DNA from: Fimenecus sp964527585
GTDB lineage: Bacteria > Bacillota > Clostridia > Oscillospirales > Acutalibacteraceae
DNA length: 64,000 nucleotides
Direction: 5' to 3'
Assembly (NCBI GenBank): GCA_964527585.1
Contig: CAZGPE010000006.1
Coordinates: 21,530 to 85,529 of the forward strand
In this document: one piece after another, positions 8,868 to 18,769 of the stretch
Position numbering within the stretch: position 1 is the first letter of the stretch
Layout: the number at the start of each line of letters is the position of its first letter
Made by a program: the position numbers and the translations under genes
The notes under the pieces: model-generated
Told to the model about the DNA's origin: nothing
Seen by the model: only the letters and a program-made list of their open reading frames with translations
Databases searched by the model: none

Positions 8868-10091
8868 TCATTCTGCCTGTTTGCGAAGAAGAGTCCCGCA
8901 TGGAAAATCAAAATCACATTTAATTTTTGCTTTCATCATCGCATGAGGTGCACTTAAAACATTTTCGCCTTCTGAATTTATTATTTCGTTTACCGTAAAC
9001 GATACCGGCTTCTTTCCGAATTCGAGAGCCTCAAGTGTATCTCCGACGGAAAATTTGTTGCGCTGTTCGATGAAGGCGTATCCGTTTTCACACTTTTCAA
9101 CAACAGCCATAACATCCCATTCTCTGCGGTATCCGCCCTCATAAGAAACATTAGCGTCAATTCTCGGTGCTTCATAGAAAAATCCTGTGCCGTATTCTCT
9201 GTAACTGACTTTTCTTGTCTCATCTATTATCCACTGTTCAGGAATATAATCATCGCTCGGATTTTTAAGATAACCGTCAATTGCCGATCTGTATGCATTG
9301 GTAATAACCGCTGTATAATAAGCGGATTTCGCTCTTCCTTCAATCTTAAAACTGTCAATACCCGCCTTAACAAGATCCGGAATATGTTCAATCATACACA
9401 TATCTTTTGAATTGAGAATATATGTCCCGTTTTCATTATTGTCAATCGGGAAATAATTCCCCTGTCTGTCTTTTTGAACAAGAGCATATTCCCATCTACA
9501 CGGCTGCGCACAGGCTCCTCGGTTTGCATCACGGCCTACAAGATAATGCGATAACAGACATCTTCCCGAAAACGAAACACACATAGCTCCGTGAACAAAA
9601 CATTCGATTTCAAGGTCTTTAGGCGTCTTTGCCCGAATTTGTGCAATATCTTCAAGAGAAATTTCACGGGCCGTAACAATTCTTTTCGCACCGAGATTAT
9701 AAAATTCATTTGCCGAAAGATAGTTAACTATACCGGCTTGTGTTGAAATATGAACATCCACATTCGGAGCATATTTTTTACAGTATGAAAGAACACCTAT
9801 ATCCGCAACTATAAACGCATCTACACCTGCCGCTGCCGAATTTTTAATATATTCGGGCAACATTTCGATTTCACTGTTCATAGGAACGGTGTTAAGGGTA
9901 AGATATATTTTCACACCCTTTTTATGAGCAATATCACAAATTTCTTTAAGCTGTACAGTATCAAAATTTTTCGGTGCCGCTCTCATTGAAAACATTGTCG
10001 AACCGACATAAATTGCATCCGCACCTGCTTGCAAAGCGGCGTCAAAACGCTCTCTGTCGCCTGCCGGCGCCAATAATTCGGGTTTTATCAT
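8868..10091 (-). CDS. trhP: U32 family protein, probable prephenate-dependent tRNA U34 hydroxylase TrhP
   Basis: Members of this U32 subgroup hydroxylate uridine 34 of tRNA, using prephenate and an iron-sulfur cluster. The N-terminus ELLAPAGDRERFDAALQAGA is characteristic, and the U32 signature is present with FVHGAMCVSFSGRCLLSHY, followed by the cysteine pair in GACAQPC. The length (407 aa) fits the YrrO/YegQ type. CAGGAG precedes ATG at 10091. It lies directly after mltG, an arrangement also found in Bacillus (yrrL ... yrrN-yrrO). Other U32 activities (rRNA hydroxylation by RlhA) are possible but that subgroup is longer. Confidence 0.85.
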   Translation of the reverse strand: MIKPELLAPAGDRERFDAALQAGADAIYVGSTMFSMRAAPKNFDTVQLKEICDIAHKKGVKIYLTLNTVPMNSEIEMLPEYIKNSAAAGVDAFIVADIGVLSYCKKYAPNVDVHISTQAGIVNYLSANEFYNLGAKRIVTAREISLEDIAQIRAKTPKDLEIECFVHGAMCVSFSGRCLLSHYLVGRDANRGACAQPCRWEYALVQKDRQGNYFPIDNNENGTYILNSKDMCMIEHIPDLVKAGIDSFKIEGRAKSAYYTAVITNAYRSAIDGYLKNPSDDYIPEQWIIDETRKVSYREYGTGFFYEAPRIDANVSYEGGYRREWDVMAVVEKCENGYAFIEQRNKFSVGDTLEALEFGKKPVSFTVNEIINSEGENVLSAPHAMMKAKIKCDFDFPCGTLLRKQAE

Positions 10092-10117
10092 AATAACTCC
10101 TGATTTTCTCTGAATTA

Positions 10118-10141
10118 AAGCGGAGAACGAATTCTCCGCTT
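10118..10141 (-). terminator. Hairpin between mltG and trhP
   Basis: A 10-bp perfect stem (AAGCGGAGAA at 10118-10127 with TTCTCCGCTT at 10132-10141) and a CGAA loop. The minus-strand sequence after it is only TTAATTC, so termination is probably partial and trhP may be read through. Confidence 0.55.
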
Positions 10142-10144
10142 ATT

Positions 10145-11836
10145 TTACTTGGATTTTTTGCTGTTTGCGTTAAGTGCCGCAAGTGAATTGGCATTGTGTT
10201 CCGCATCTGTTGACGCAAGATAGATTTTCTTATCGTTATCGTGCAGGAAATAGTAATACCCTGTACTTGCGGGATTAAGCGCCGCATTGATTGCATCATT
10301 ACCCGGATTGCATATTGCACCTACCGGAAGTCCGGCACATTTATATGTGTCGTAATTTTTTTGATAAATACTCAATTCGGCGGAATTGGTAACCGATTTT
10401 GAAATATATTCACTGACATATTCTTTCGTCGCATCCGAACCCAAAGTCGGATAAATTCCCGATTTTTTAAGACGGTTGTGGAATACGGAAGAAACAAGAG
10501 GCATTTGATCCGCACCGTATGCTTCTTTCTCGATTATTGATGCGAGTGTAACAATATCATCAACAGTCATTCCGAGTTTTTCCGCCTGTGCAGCATACTC
10601 GTCAGTCCACTTGTTCTTGAAGTTATCGAGGAATTTTCTTATAACGCTTGAAGCGTTTTCACCGACATAAAATTCGTAAGTATCGGGATAAAGATAACCT
10701 TCGAGGATTTGATAACGCTTATCTTTTTCGTCCATCTGCGAAATAAACGAATATTCGGTGCTGAAATCAACATCTCTTACCGTAGCGAAAAAAGCGGTTT
10801 GAGTACAAACTTCGTATTTTTCAAGTTTTTCCGCAATTTGATTTACGGTATAACCTTCGGGGAAAGTCAATGTTACGGTCTCGCCCGTCGTCATGGGTTT
10901 CTTAAAGGTAGAAAGCATATTTTCCAATCCCATAGACTCGGTAAGATAATAAATTCCCGAAAGATAGTTATCATCACGGTAATCGAGGAATTTCGCAAAA
11001 ACCTTACAAAAATATTTATGCTTAATAAGTTTGTTTTCTTTAAGAATGTCAATCGCACCGCTTGTATCGGTTTGTGCCGGTACATTTACCGTAACAAAAT
11101 TTTCGCTATCCCGTTTGATTGCGAGAATATCGTTCATACAGCTTATCGCATAAGTTGAAATAAGAACGGCAACAGCCAAACAAATTCCGAGTGTTATCCA
11201 AGCTTTTTTATTTTGCTTAAAGAACAGTTCGATTTTTTTCTTTGTCGGCAAATCGCTTTTTTTGTAAATAACGGTTTTCCCGTTTTCTTGCGCATATTCC
11301 GGTTTTTTATAAGGCGTTTCGGCTTTTTTACGATTTGAAAGTTTCGAATAAAGCGCTGCCTTCGTTTCTTCTATGAAACTTTTTTGGGAATTTTTCGGAG
11401 CTTTCGAAGTTCTTTCGTTCGGCTGATTTTTATATTCGGGACGGATATTTTCCGCACTTTTACGGATATACCTTTTGTCATCCTCAAATGCAGGCATTAA
11501 ATCAATGCCGTTATCCTGTTTATTATCCGAATACCTGTGCGCAGGTCTTTTATCAACCTGAGGTTTCGTATAAACTTCAGTGCCTGAACGGGTGGGAACG
11601 GAATTCCTTTTCGGAGTTCTGATTTCGGAATCAATGTTCTTAATATCAACTTTGAATTCCGTTTTCGGTTTAGGCGCAGTAACACGCTGTCTTTGTGCGA
11701 AAACTCTTTCCGCTGTGTTTTCTTTTTTAGAAGGTTGAGAGTAAGACGAATAAAATTCAAGAAGATCATCATACGCTTGCTCATCGCTGTTTATACGCTT
11801 TGCGTTAGGCGTTCTGTTATCATCTTTACCTTGCAT
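10145..11836 (-). CDS. mltG: Endolytic transglycosylase MltG (YceG-like)
   Basis: Membrane-bound lytic transglycosylase that cuts nascent glycan strands. The protein is unusually long at 563 aa: residues 1-205 are a charged, low-complexity cytoplasmic tail, 213-233 a single membrane segment, and the YceG domain fills the rest. The catalytic glutamate lies in LASIIEKEAYG (about Glu436), and NRL and PTLGSDATKEYV follow as in the family. AAGGAGG precedes ATG at 11836. The gene overlaps the end of the 5-formyl-THF cyclo-ligase gene by 11 bp, so the two are cotranscribed. The long tail may receive cell-cycle signals; that is inference. Confidence 0.93.
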   Translation of the reverse strand: MQGKDDNRTPNAKRINSDEQAYDDLLEFYSSYSQPSKKENTAERVFAQRQRVTAPKPKTEFKVDIKNIDSEIRTPKRNSVPTRSGTEVYTKPQVDKRPAHRYSDNKQDNGIDLMPAFEDDKRYIRKSAENIRPEYKNQPNERTSKAPKNSQKSFIEETKAALYSKLSNRKKAETPYKKPEYAQENGKTVIYKKSDLPTKKKIELFFKQNKKAWITLGICLAVAVLISTYAISCMNDILAIKRDSENFVTVNVPAQTDTSGAIDILKENKLIKHKYFCKVFAKFLDYRDDNYLSGIYYLTESMGLENMLSTFKKPMTTGETVTLTFPEGYTVNQIAEKLEKYEVCTQTAFFATVRDVDFSTEYSFISQMDEKDKRYQILEGYLYPDTYEFYVGENASSVIRKFLDNFKNKWTDEYAAQAEKLGMTVDDIVTLASIIEKEAYGADQMPLVSSVFHNRLKKSGIYPTLGSDATKEYVSEYISKSVTNSAELSIYQKNYDTYKCAGLPVGAICNPGNDAINAALNPASTGYYYFLHDNDKKIYLASTDAEHNANSLAALNANSKKSK

Positions 11837-12431
11837 TTTTTACCTCCTTGAATTTATTTGCATTTATCATTTTACTTTGTGTAATGATTTTATCAATCCG
11901 CTTATCATATTTTCCGTGCGGAAGCTGTTCTTTTACACAAGCATTATAACATATTCCGAGCGTTTCGCCACAAAAATTTAATAAAAATCTGTCATAATAT
12001 CCTTTTCCGTATCCCAAACGGTATCCGAACATATCAAACATTAAACCCGGAACAATACAAAGACCTGATGTGAAATCGGTCATTTTTTCACACTTTTCGG
12101 GAATAGGTTCAAGCACACCCATAAATCCGCTTTCGAGATCATCAAAGCTTTTAATGAAATAAAATTCCATAAATCTTGTATTCTCAACACATCTCGGCAC
12201 AGCCACTTTCTTTCCGTCGGCAAGTGCACGGGTTATTACCGTTTCGGTGTTAACTTCGATTTCGGTCGAAACATAACATAAAATAATTTCGCTTTCACGG
12301 TATTGCCATGTATTAAACAGTCTGTTGGCAATTTTATTATCAAGTATGTTTTTATATTCACTATCAAGAGATCTTCTGTACTGTTTGGACTCGGATCTGA
12401 GTTTTTGCTTAATCGGTCTTATGTCGTTCAC
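11826..12431 (-). CDS. 5-formyltetrahydrofolate cyclo-ligase
   Basis: Converts 5-formyl-THF to 5,10-methenyl-THF with ATP, returning stored folate to one-carbon metabolism. The 201-residue protein has the conserved ATP/Mg-binding stretch RLGYGKGYYDRFL near residue 145 and the basic N-terminus typical of the family. The start appears to be GTG at 12431, five bases after the DJ-1 gene stop; no clear ribosome binding site is visible, suggesting coupling to the upstream gene. Confidence 0.92.
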   Translation of the reverse strand: MNDIRPIKQKLRSESKQYRRSLDSEYKNILDNKIANRLFNTWQYRESEIILCYVSTEIEVNTETVITRALADGKKVAVPRCVENTRFMEFYFIKSFDDLESGFMGVLEPIPEKCEKMTDFTSGLCIVPGLMFDMFGYRLGYGKGYYDRFLLNFCGETLGICYNACVKEQLPHGKYDKRIDKIITQSKMINANKFKEVKNAR

Positions 12432-12436
12432 AAAAA

Positions 12437-12979
12437 CTAATCGGCTTGCACTGTCGATTTTATCGAATCAGCCTTTTCCTTTCCCTGCAAAGCCGCAAGT
12501 ATCTCCAAACCGAACTCAAGCGAAACTCCCATACCTTTTGCCGTTATAATATTGCCGTCTCTTACAACCGACTTTTCGGAAATTTTTGCCTGATAAAGAT
12601 CTTTTTCAAAGCCCGGGAAACATATTGCTTCTTTACCTTTTAACAGTCCTTTGTGTCCGAGAATAGAAGGTGCGGCGCAAACGGCACAGATAAACAAATT
12701 GTTTTCACTTGCAAAATCTATAATCTCAGAAACGGTCTTATCGGCTTCGAGGTTAAGTGTTCCCGGCATACCGCCCGGTAAAATTATCGCCTTGATACAG
12801 TCGCTTTTTTCAATGCTTTCAACAGTCGTATCGCAACAAACGGTAACACCGTGTGAACCGGTAATTTCCCGAGAACCGACACCGACTGTTATAACATCTT
12901 CCCCTGCTCTTTTTAACACATCAAGAGGTGTCAGCGCTTCGATTTCTTCAAATCCGTTTGCCAAAAAAAGATAAATCAT
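12437..12979 (-). CDS. DJ-1/PfpI (YajL-like) family protein
   Basis: A member of the DJ-1/ThiJ/PfpI superfamily, whose members are variously reported as chaperone, glyoxalase or deglycase. The 180-residue chain has the nucleophile-elbow cysteine in ICAVCAAPSILG, preceded by the oxyanion-type IILPGGMPG and the N-terminal acidic residue in ANGFEEIEA, matching the YajL/DJ-1 subgroup. GAGTGAGGTAG precedes ATG at 12979. The biochemical activity cannot be decided from sequence. Confidence 0.9.
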   Translation of the reverse strand: MIYLFLANGFEEIEALTPLDVLKRAGEDVITVGVGSREITGSHGVTVCCDTTVESIEKSDCIKAIILPGGMPGTLNLEADKTVSEIIDFASENNLFICAVCAAPSILGHKGLLKGKEAICFPGFEKDLYQAKISEKSVVRDGNIITAKGMGVSLEFGLEILAALQGKEKADSIKSTVQAD

Positions 12980-12988
12980 ATTACTACC

Positions 12989-13732
12989 TCACTCTAAAGT
13001 AATTCCGAGATAAATTTTGCTGTCGGGTTTTATATCGGACAGACACTTAATCATTCCCGTTTTTTCATAATTTCCGTCGGTTTGATTTGCGGGTAATCCG
13101 ACATATATTTTTTTATCGTAAAAAGTGTTTTTAATTTCTTCAATTAAAGCAAATACATCTTTTGAAACAAACCTTTCAACCGTTATTCTGTCTTTTGAAA
13201 TATTAAGACTTGCATATCCGTTTGTTGTTTGAAAAGGGGTATTATCGGAAAAGATTTTATCCGCTTTAATAACATCGTCATTCCACTTAACATAATCATA
13301 TTGATATTTAGCCGTAGAATTATATAATGTATTCCGATTTTGAAAAAAAGCATTTTCGAAACCGTTATTACGGTAAAAGGAATACAAATATTCACTTGCG
13401 GGTTTCAAAAAAAGGAAATAGGCATTTCTGCTTTTCGCAATTTCGCCTGCATATTCAAGCAATTTTGACATTATGCCTTTTTTTCTGTATTTTTCATCCG
13501 TTGCGGCGGCATAAATGTAAAACGCTTTATAATTATGAGATTTAATTACGATTTCACTTTCGAAAAGTAACAGCATTGACACAATTTCGCCGTCAATACA
13601 GCAAACAAACAAATTCTCGTTTGCAAAGTTTTCAAAAAAATAATTTACGGTATCAGAAGTATCTCCGAAAGTTTTTTGCCATAAAACAGAGGCTTTGTCA
13701 TAATCTTTTTTTCGGGCAATTCTGTAATCCAA
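12989..13732 (-). CDS. GNAT family N-acetyltransferase
   Basis: Transfers an acyl group from acyl-CoA to an unknown substrate. The acetyl-CoA binding motif is KYRKKGIMSKLLEYA near residues 78-92; the C-terminal half (from about 150) has no familiar domain, giving an Eis-like longer layout of 247 aa. The likely start is TTG at 13732, eight bases after AAAGGA. It lies 4 bp after the DUF2156 gene and is probably cotranscribed with it. Confidence 0.8.
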   Translation of the reverse strand: MDYRIARKKDYDKASVLWQKTFGDTSDTVNYFFENFANENLFVCCIDGEIVSMLLLFESEIVIKSHNYKAFYIYAAATDEKYRKKGIMSKLLEYAGEIAKSRNAYFLFLKPASEYLYSFYRNNGFENAFFQNRNTLYNSTAKYQYDYVKWNDDVIKADKIFSDNTPFQTTNGYASLNISKDRITVERFVSKDVFALIEEIKNTFYDKKIYVGLPANQTDGNYEKTGMIKCLSDIKPDSKIYLGITLE

Positions 13733-13736
13733 AATA

Positions 13737-14624
13737 TCATTCCTTTAACAAAGCATCGTATTTTTCAAGAAGTATAGCAGGATTGTATGAAAGTTTTGCT
13801 TTACGCAAGCCCTCATCACCGGTGTCATCTTCACGGTTAATAAACTCATACTGCATAAGTTCGTTTTCACAAAACTGCTGATTTACGGTCGGATATGCAC
13901 CTCTGATGTCGGAAAACGCTTTTTCGACATGAGTGCAAAAAACATTTTCGTTTATCGGTTCACCGAAAGTATATCCGACAACTTTTCCGTCCAGTCTGAT
14001 TAATCCGCCGACAAAACCGAGTTCAAAATACTTGTCAAAAGCACGGTTTATCGCTATCAGTTCGTTGGAAACACCCTCACCTTTTTCGCTGTTAATTATT
14101 TCCCATTCCTCATTCATTTTATAACATTCAGAGATGTTACTTCGGTCGATTTTTTCATATTTCCAATTATAATTATTCTTAAAGAAAGAAATATGATTTC
14201 TTTTTGAATGATACTTTCTGCCGGAAAGAGAGTTCAGCGACTGAGAAGTGTATATATAATCAAAAGAGTCCCTTGTCGGCTTAAATATAAATTTATCCGG
14301 AAAAAGTTCGTTTAACTCTTTTACCGATTTTTCGGAAAGGCTGTATAACACAAGCTTTTTGTTTTTATTTCGACAATATTCTATAATTTCGTTTATTGCA
14401 TTTTTCTTATTTGAATTTCCGCAAGGATAAAGAAAACTTGCAGTATTTTCATTTTCGGTTTTCGCTAAAAACAATCCGTTATATTCTGCGATTTCGGTTG
14501 AATAAACCTTTGACCATATATATAAATTTCCGAAACAGTATTCGCAAGACATTTCTCCGGACTGTTCCATCGCTTTTTTGACCCATTTACTGTCTGATAT
14601 TTCAGGGTCCTTAAATTCAATCAC
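13737..14624 (-). CDS. DUF2156 protein (phosphatidylglycerol lysyltransferase C-terminal-like)
   Basis: A 295-residue GNAT-fold protein like the soluble aminoacyl-transfer domain of MprF but without membrane segments. The opening pattern (SGEMSCEYCFGNLYIWSKVY) and the later VVGYTFGEPIN and VEKAFSDIRGAYPTVNQQF stretches match DUF2156 proteins of Clostridia. What it aminoacylates is unknown. It overlaps the kinase gene upstream by 8 bp and adjoins a second GNAT gene, forming a short operon tmk-DUF2156-GNAT. Confidence 0.82.
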   Translation of the reverse strand: MIEFKDPEISDSKWVKKAMEQSGEMSCEYCFGNLYIWSKVYSTEIAEYNGLFLAKTENENTASFLYPCGNSNKKNAINEIIEYCRNKNKKLVLYSLSEKSVKELNELFPDKFIFKPTRDSFDYIYTSQSLNSLSGRKYHSKRNHISFFKNNYNWKYEKIDRSNISECYKMNEEWEIINSEKGEGVSNELIAINRAFDKYFELGFVGGLIRLDGKVVGYTFGEPINENVFCTHVEKAFSDIRGAYPTVNQQFCENELMQYEFINREDDTGDEGLRKAKLSYNPAILLEKYDALLKE

Positions 14625-15300
14625 TTAAATTTTCTCCTATTTTTTTCATAATTTCATCATATATATTATTACCGATTTCTTCGATTGAAAACGGATTTTC
14701 TCCATCGGAACATTTAATTACCGACCAGCCGAATTTTTCGGCGGCAAACATTGCGCTCTCTCTGCACTTCTTCAAATATTCTACATTTGCTTCGTGAATA
14801 TCTTTTTTGTTTTCGTCATCATTATACCGTTTAGACATAAGACGCTGAGAAATTTCCACGGGCATATCAAGATATATTACCGCCGTAGGTTCGGGAACGC
14901 CCATTTTATTGTATTCATAATCCGTAAGCCAAGAAAGATATGCATCCCATTCGTCTTTCGGAAGTTTAACTGTTTGATGGACAGCATTGGAAGTCGCATA
15001 TCTGTCGGCAAGAATAACGGTACCGGAAAGGTATTCTTTACTCCAATGGCGTTTATAACTGGCATATCTGTCAACAGCATAAAAAGACGATGCGGCATAA
15101 ATATTTACATCATCCGGATTATTTCCGAATTCACCGCCGAGATACATTCTGACAAGTGTACTTGACTCATCGTCATAATCGGGAAGTTTAATTTGTTTTA
15201 CGGGTATTTCGTTTTCGGTAAGGCGTTTTTTCAAAAGTTCAACCTGCGTCGATTTTCCGCTTCCGTCAAGTCCCTCGATTACAATTAAATTATTAGACAT
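14617..15300 (-). CDS. tmk: Thymidylate kinase family protein
   Basis: Phosphorylates dTMP (or a related deoxynucleoside or nucleotide) for DNA synthesis. The P-loop GLDGSGKSTQ is at residues 10-19 and the DRY-type motif is in ILADRYATSN. The 227-residue length is slightly above typical thymidylate kinases, and the middle region differs, so a deoxynucleoside kinase role cannot be excluded. The start ATG at 15300 has a modest GGTG element. A flanking terminator on the left side of gtrA separates it from that gene. Confidence 0.8.
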   Translation of the reverse strand: MSNNLIVIEGLDGSGKSTQVELLKKRLTENEIPVKQIKLPDYDDESSTLVRMYLGGEFGNNPDDVNIYAASSFYAVDRYASYKRHWSKEYLSGTVILADRYATSNAVHQTVKLPKDEWDAYLSWLTDYEYNKMGVPEPTAVIYLDMPVEISQRLMSKRYNDDENKKDIHEANVEYLKKCRESAMFAAEKFGWSVIKCSDGENPFSIEEIGNNIYDEIMKKIGENLSD

Positions 15301-15392
15301 ATATTTTCACCTTAATTTCAACAATTAAATATCTTAACCGACAGCAAAATATATTTTATCATTTTTCGCCATACTTTACAATATAAAAATAA

Positions 15393-15422
15393 AAAAACGG
15401 TTTCATAAAGAAACCGTTTTTT
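15393..15422 (-). terminator. Intrinsic terminator of the GtrA-like gene
   Basis: A stem of about 10 bp (AAACGGTTTC with GAAACCGTTT) with a T run on both sides; the minus-strand run of seven T fits termination of the gene ending at 15431. Confidence 0.88.
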
Positions 15423-15430
15423 GTTTGAAA

Positions 15431-15976
15431 TCAGTCTTTCTTTTCTTTTTTCTTTGAGAAAAGAATTTTATCTACGGGGAAATAAAGGAAGAACTGAATC
15501 GCACCGCAAATCGCACCCGAAAGAGCAAGTGAAGCGCCTTCCATATTATGATTGCAGAAGAAAGTTATAAGTGCGGGCGAAAGCCAAGCCGAGAAGCAAA
15601 TAAGAGCGATTGTAAAGACTATGTAGATAGGAAGTGTTACCGCAATATTAGCATCGGAATTAAATGTCTTATCTCTGTTAATAAAGAAAGATACAATCTG
15701 TGCAATTACATTACTGAGGTTTGCGGCAATAAAAACTCCGAGTCCGGCAGCGACGATACCTGTTGCAGCATCAGCAGGTTCACTTTTGAAAATCCAAAAC
15801 TCATAAGGCTGATGAAGAAATTCTTCGGTCATGGGAAGTTTGATAAGATAAGGTAAGAAAGTCTGAATAACAAACGCTCCGAGACTTACTACGATAAATT
15901 TTACAAACTGCCAAAGGGTTTCAAGACCTTTTCCCTTAGAAGCGGCAGCCTTATCAATGTCATTTAATTTTGCCAT
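15431..15976 (-). CDS. GtrA-like membrane protein
   Basis: Small multi-pass membrane protein of the GtrA family, which flips or supports transfer of lipid-linked sugars in cell-surface polysaccharide synthesis. The 181 residues show four hydrophobic segments and the family hallmark FFINRDKTFNSD after the second one. The charged ends (KLNDIDKAAASKGKG and FSKKKEKKD) are likely cytoplasmic. It stands alone between two terminators or leaders; no glycosyltransferase gene is adjacent, so its partner is unknown. Confidence 0.83.
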   Translation of the reverse strand: MAKLNDIDKAAASKGKGLETLWQFVKFIVVSLGAFVIQTFLPYLIKLPMTEEFLHQPYEFWIFKSEPADAATGIVAAGLGVFIAANLSNVIAQIVSFFINRDKTFNSDANIAVTLPIYIVFTIALICFSAWLSPALITFFCNHNMEGASLALSGAICGAIQFFLYFPVDKILFSKKKEKKD

Positions 15977-16052
15977 AATACTAACTCCTGTTTCTGTTAA
16001 TTTTTAATATAATGATAGTTTAACATATCAACGATTTTTATGCAACTGTTAA

Positions 16053-18755
16053 TTATCTGTTTTTGATTTTTTCAATTGCTTCGTTGATCATTTCCATTTT
16101 CTCGGTATGCTTTGCGAGTTTTTCGCGCTGCTCATTTACAAGATTAGCAGGTGCTTTTGCTACAAAGTTGGCATTGTTGAGTTTATTGGAAATAAAATCA
16201 ATATCCTTTTGAACCGCTTTCTTTTCTTTTTCAAGTCTTTCAAGTTCGGCTTTGAAATCTACAAGTTCATCTAACGGGATATAAATTTTCGCATCTTCCG
16301 TTATTACGGTAACCGCTGTATCGTCCTCATAGCCTGAAATAATTTCAACGGAACTTGCAGAAGCAAGACGGATAAAGAATTCAGCCGCATTTGTAAATGT
16401 ATCGACAAAGTTAGTGTCGATAATTACTTTTGCTTTCTTCGAAGGAGCAACATTCATTTCACTTCTTCTGTTACGGACGGCTTTTATTGCTGTCATAACT
16501 CTTTCCATTTCTGTTTCTTCGGCCTTAAATTTAAGTTTCGAAGAATAAACAGGCCACTCGGAAATCATAACAGACTCATCATCATGCGGAAGAGTAAGCC
16601 ATATTTCTTCGGTAATAAAAGGCATAAACGGATGAAGAAGTTTAAGTGTATTGCTCATAACATATACGAGAACAGCTTTTACGGTTGACTTTGCGGTTTC
16701 ATCATTGCAGTTAAGACGGATTTTGGCAAGTTCTATATACCAATCGCAGAAAACATCCCAAATGAAATCGTAAAGTTTAGATACGGCAAGTCCGAGTTCG
16801 TACTTTTCAAGCGAATCCGTAACGGATTTAACAAGATCGTTATACTGAGACAAAATCCATTTATCTTCAATCGCAAGATTTTCGGGAATATAAGGTTTAG
16901 GTTCGTCGTCGGTAAGATTCATGAGAATAAATCTTGCCGCATTCCATATCTTATTTGCAAAGTTACGGCTTGCTTCGACTTTCTCATCGGAAAATCTCAT
17001 ATCGTTTCCGGGGCTGTTTCCTGTAGCGAGAGTAAATCTCAATGCATCCGCACCGAATTTGTCGATTATTTCGAGCGGATCAATTCCGTTACCGAGAGAT
17101 TTTGACATTTTTCTTCCCTGTGCGTCTCTGACAAGACCGTGAATAAGAACCGTATCAAATGGCGCTTTATCTGTATATTCGAGAGCTGAGAATATCATTC
17201 TCGATACCCAAAATCCGATTATATCGTATCCGGTAACAAGAGTATTTGTCGGATAATAATGCTTCAAATCTTCGGTTTGTTCGGGCCAGCCGAGAGTTGA
17301 AAACGGCCAAAGAGCCGAAGAGAACCAAGTATCCAATGTATCGGGGTCCTGCGAAACTTTTTCGCTTCCGCACTTCGAACACTTGCAAACATCCGTCTTT
17401 GAAACTGTTGTTGCTCCGCATTCATCACAATACCAAGCGGGAATTCTGTGCCCCCACCAAAGCTGACGGGAAATACACCAATCTCTTGTTCCCCTCATCC
17501 AGCTCATATAGTTCTTTGTAAATCTTTCGGGAATAAACTTAATTTCGCCCTTTTCAACCGATTCGATAGCGGGAGCGGCAAGCGGTTCCATTCTGACAAA
17601 CCATTGCTTTGAAACCATCGGTTCTATTGTTGAATGGCATCTGTAACAAGTTCCGACTTCATGTTTAATAGGTTCGATTTCTTTAATATATCCGCCTTCT
17701 TCAAGATCTTTAAGAATTGCCTTTCTTGCCTGAAGAGTAGTCATACCGGCATATTTACCGCAATCAAGAACTTCAGGTTCATTTTGTGCGGTTTTTCCCG
17801 ATGCACGCAATTCATCAGCCTGTGCTTTGTCTTGTGCTCCGGTCATATATCCGTCATAAGTGAAAGTACGGACAATCGGAAGATTATGTCTGAGACCGAC
17901 TTCGAAGTCATTGGGATCGTGTGCGGGAGTAATCTTAACAACACCTGTTCCCTTAGTCATATCGGCGTGCTCATCGCATACAATCGGAATCTCCTTATTA
18001 AGCAATGGTAATATAACATGGCAACCGTGCAAATGAGAATATCTCGGATCGTCGCCGTTTATCGCAACAGCGGTATCACCGAGCATTGTTTCCGGACGGG
18101 TTGTCGCAAGTTCGAGTTTTTCTCCGGTTTCTTTTACAGTATAAAGAAGGTGCCAGAAATTCGAATCTTTCTCTTCATACTCAACTTCGGCATCGGAAAT
18201 AGATGTATTACAGTGAGGACACCAGTTAACCATTCTGTTGCCTCTGTATATTAAATCTTTTTCGTAAAGACGAACAAACACTTCACGGACAGCTTTGCTG
18301 CATCCCTCATCAAGAGTAAAGCGTTCTCTGTCCCAGTCGCACGAAGAACCCATTTTCTTTAACTGTTCAATGATTCTTCCGCCGTACTGTGCTTTCCAAT
18401 CCCAAGCTCTTTCAAGAAATTTTTCTCTGCCGATTTCTTCTTTGGTAATTCCCTCTTTGCGCATTGCTTCAACAATTTTCGCTTCGGTGGCAATCGAAGC
18501 ATGGTCGGTTCCGGGCAACCAAAGTGTATCATATCCCGCCATTCTGTGATAGCGTATAAGAATATCCTGTAAAGTATTGTCAAGTGCGTGTCCCATGTGA
18601 AGCTGACCGGTAATATTGGGGGGCGGAATAACTATTGTATAAGTCTTTTTCCCCTCTTCTCGCTTTGCATGGAAATATTTATTTTCCAACCAAGTATTAT
18701 AAATTCTTTCCTCAACATTTTTAGGATTGTACTGTTTTTCAAGTTCTTTAGACAT
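16053..18755 (-). CDS. valS: Valyl-tRNA synthetase
   Basis: Charges tRNA-Val. The class I motif is PPPNITGQLHMGHALDN (HIGH variant HMGH) near residue 45 and the second signature is KMSKSLGNG. A zinc-type cysteine cluster is seen in CDECGATT...CKCSKCGSEK, then the anticodon-binding domain and a C-terminal coiled coil (DFKAELERLEKEKKAVQKD). I place the start at ATG 18755, preceded by AAGGAGG; the open frame extends to GTG 18821 but that segment is the T-box terminator. Length 900 aa is normal. Expression is controlled by the upstream T-box. Confidence 0.97.
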   Translation of the reverse strand: MSKELEKQYNPKNVEERIYNTWLENKYFHAKREEGKKTYTIVIPPPNITGQLHMGHALDNTLQDILIRYHRMAGYDTLWLPGTDHASIATEAKIVEAMRKEGITKEEIGREKFLERAWDWKAQYGGRIIEQLKKMGSSCDWDRERFTLDEGCSKAVREVFVRLYEKDLIYRGNRMVNWCPHCNTSISDAEVEYEEKDSNFWHLLYTVKETGEKLELATTRPETMLGDTAVAINGDDPRYSHLHGCHVILPLLNKEIPIVCDEHADMTKGTGVVKITPAHDPNDFEVGLRHNLPIVRTFTYDGYMTGAQDKAQADELRASGKTAQNEPEVLDCGKYAGMTTLQARKAILKDLEEGGYIKEIEPIKHEVGTCYRCHSTIEPMVSKQWFVRMEPLAAPAIESVEKGEIKFIPERFTKNYMSWMRGTRDWCISRQLWWGHRIPAWYCDECGATTVSKTDVCKCSKCGSEKVSQDPDTLDTWFSSALWPFSTLGWPEQTEDLKHYYPTNTLVTGYDIIGFWVSRMIFSALEYTDKAPFDTVLIHGLVRDAQGRKMSKSLGNGIDPLEIIDKFGADALRFTLATGNSPGNDMRFSDEKVEASRNFANKIWNAARFILMNLTDDEPKPYIPENLAIEDKWILSQYNDLVKSVTDSLEKYELGLAVSKLYDFIWDVFCDWYIELAKIRLNCNDETAKSTVKAVLVYVMSNTLKLLHPFMPFITEEIWLTLPHDDESVMISEWPVYSSKLKFKAEETEMERVMTAIKAVRNRRSEMNVAPSKKAKVIIDTNFVDTFTNAAEFFIRLASASSVEIISGYEDDTAVTVITEDAKIYIPLDELVDFKAELERLEKEKKAVQKDIDFISNKLNNANFVAKAPANLVNEQREKLAKHTEKMEMINEAIEKIKNR

Positions 18756-18769
18756 TTTTTCCTCCTTGC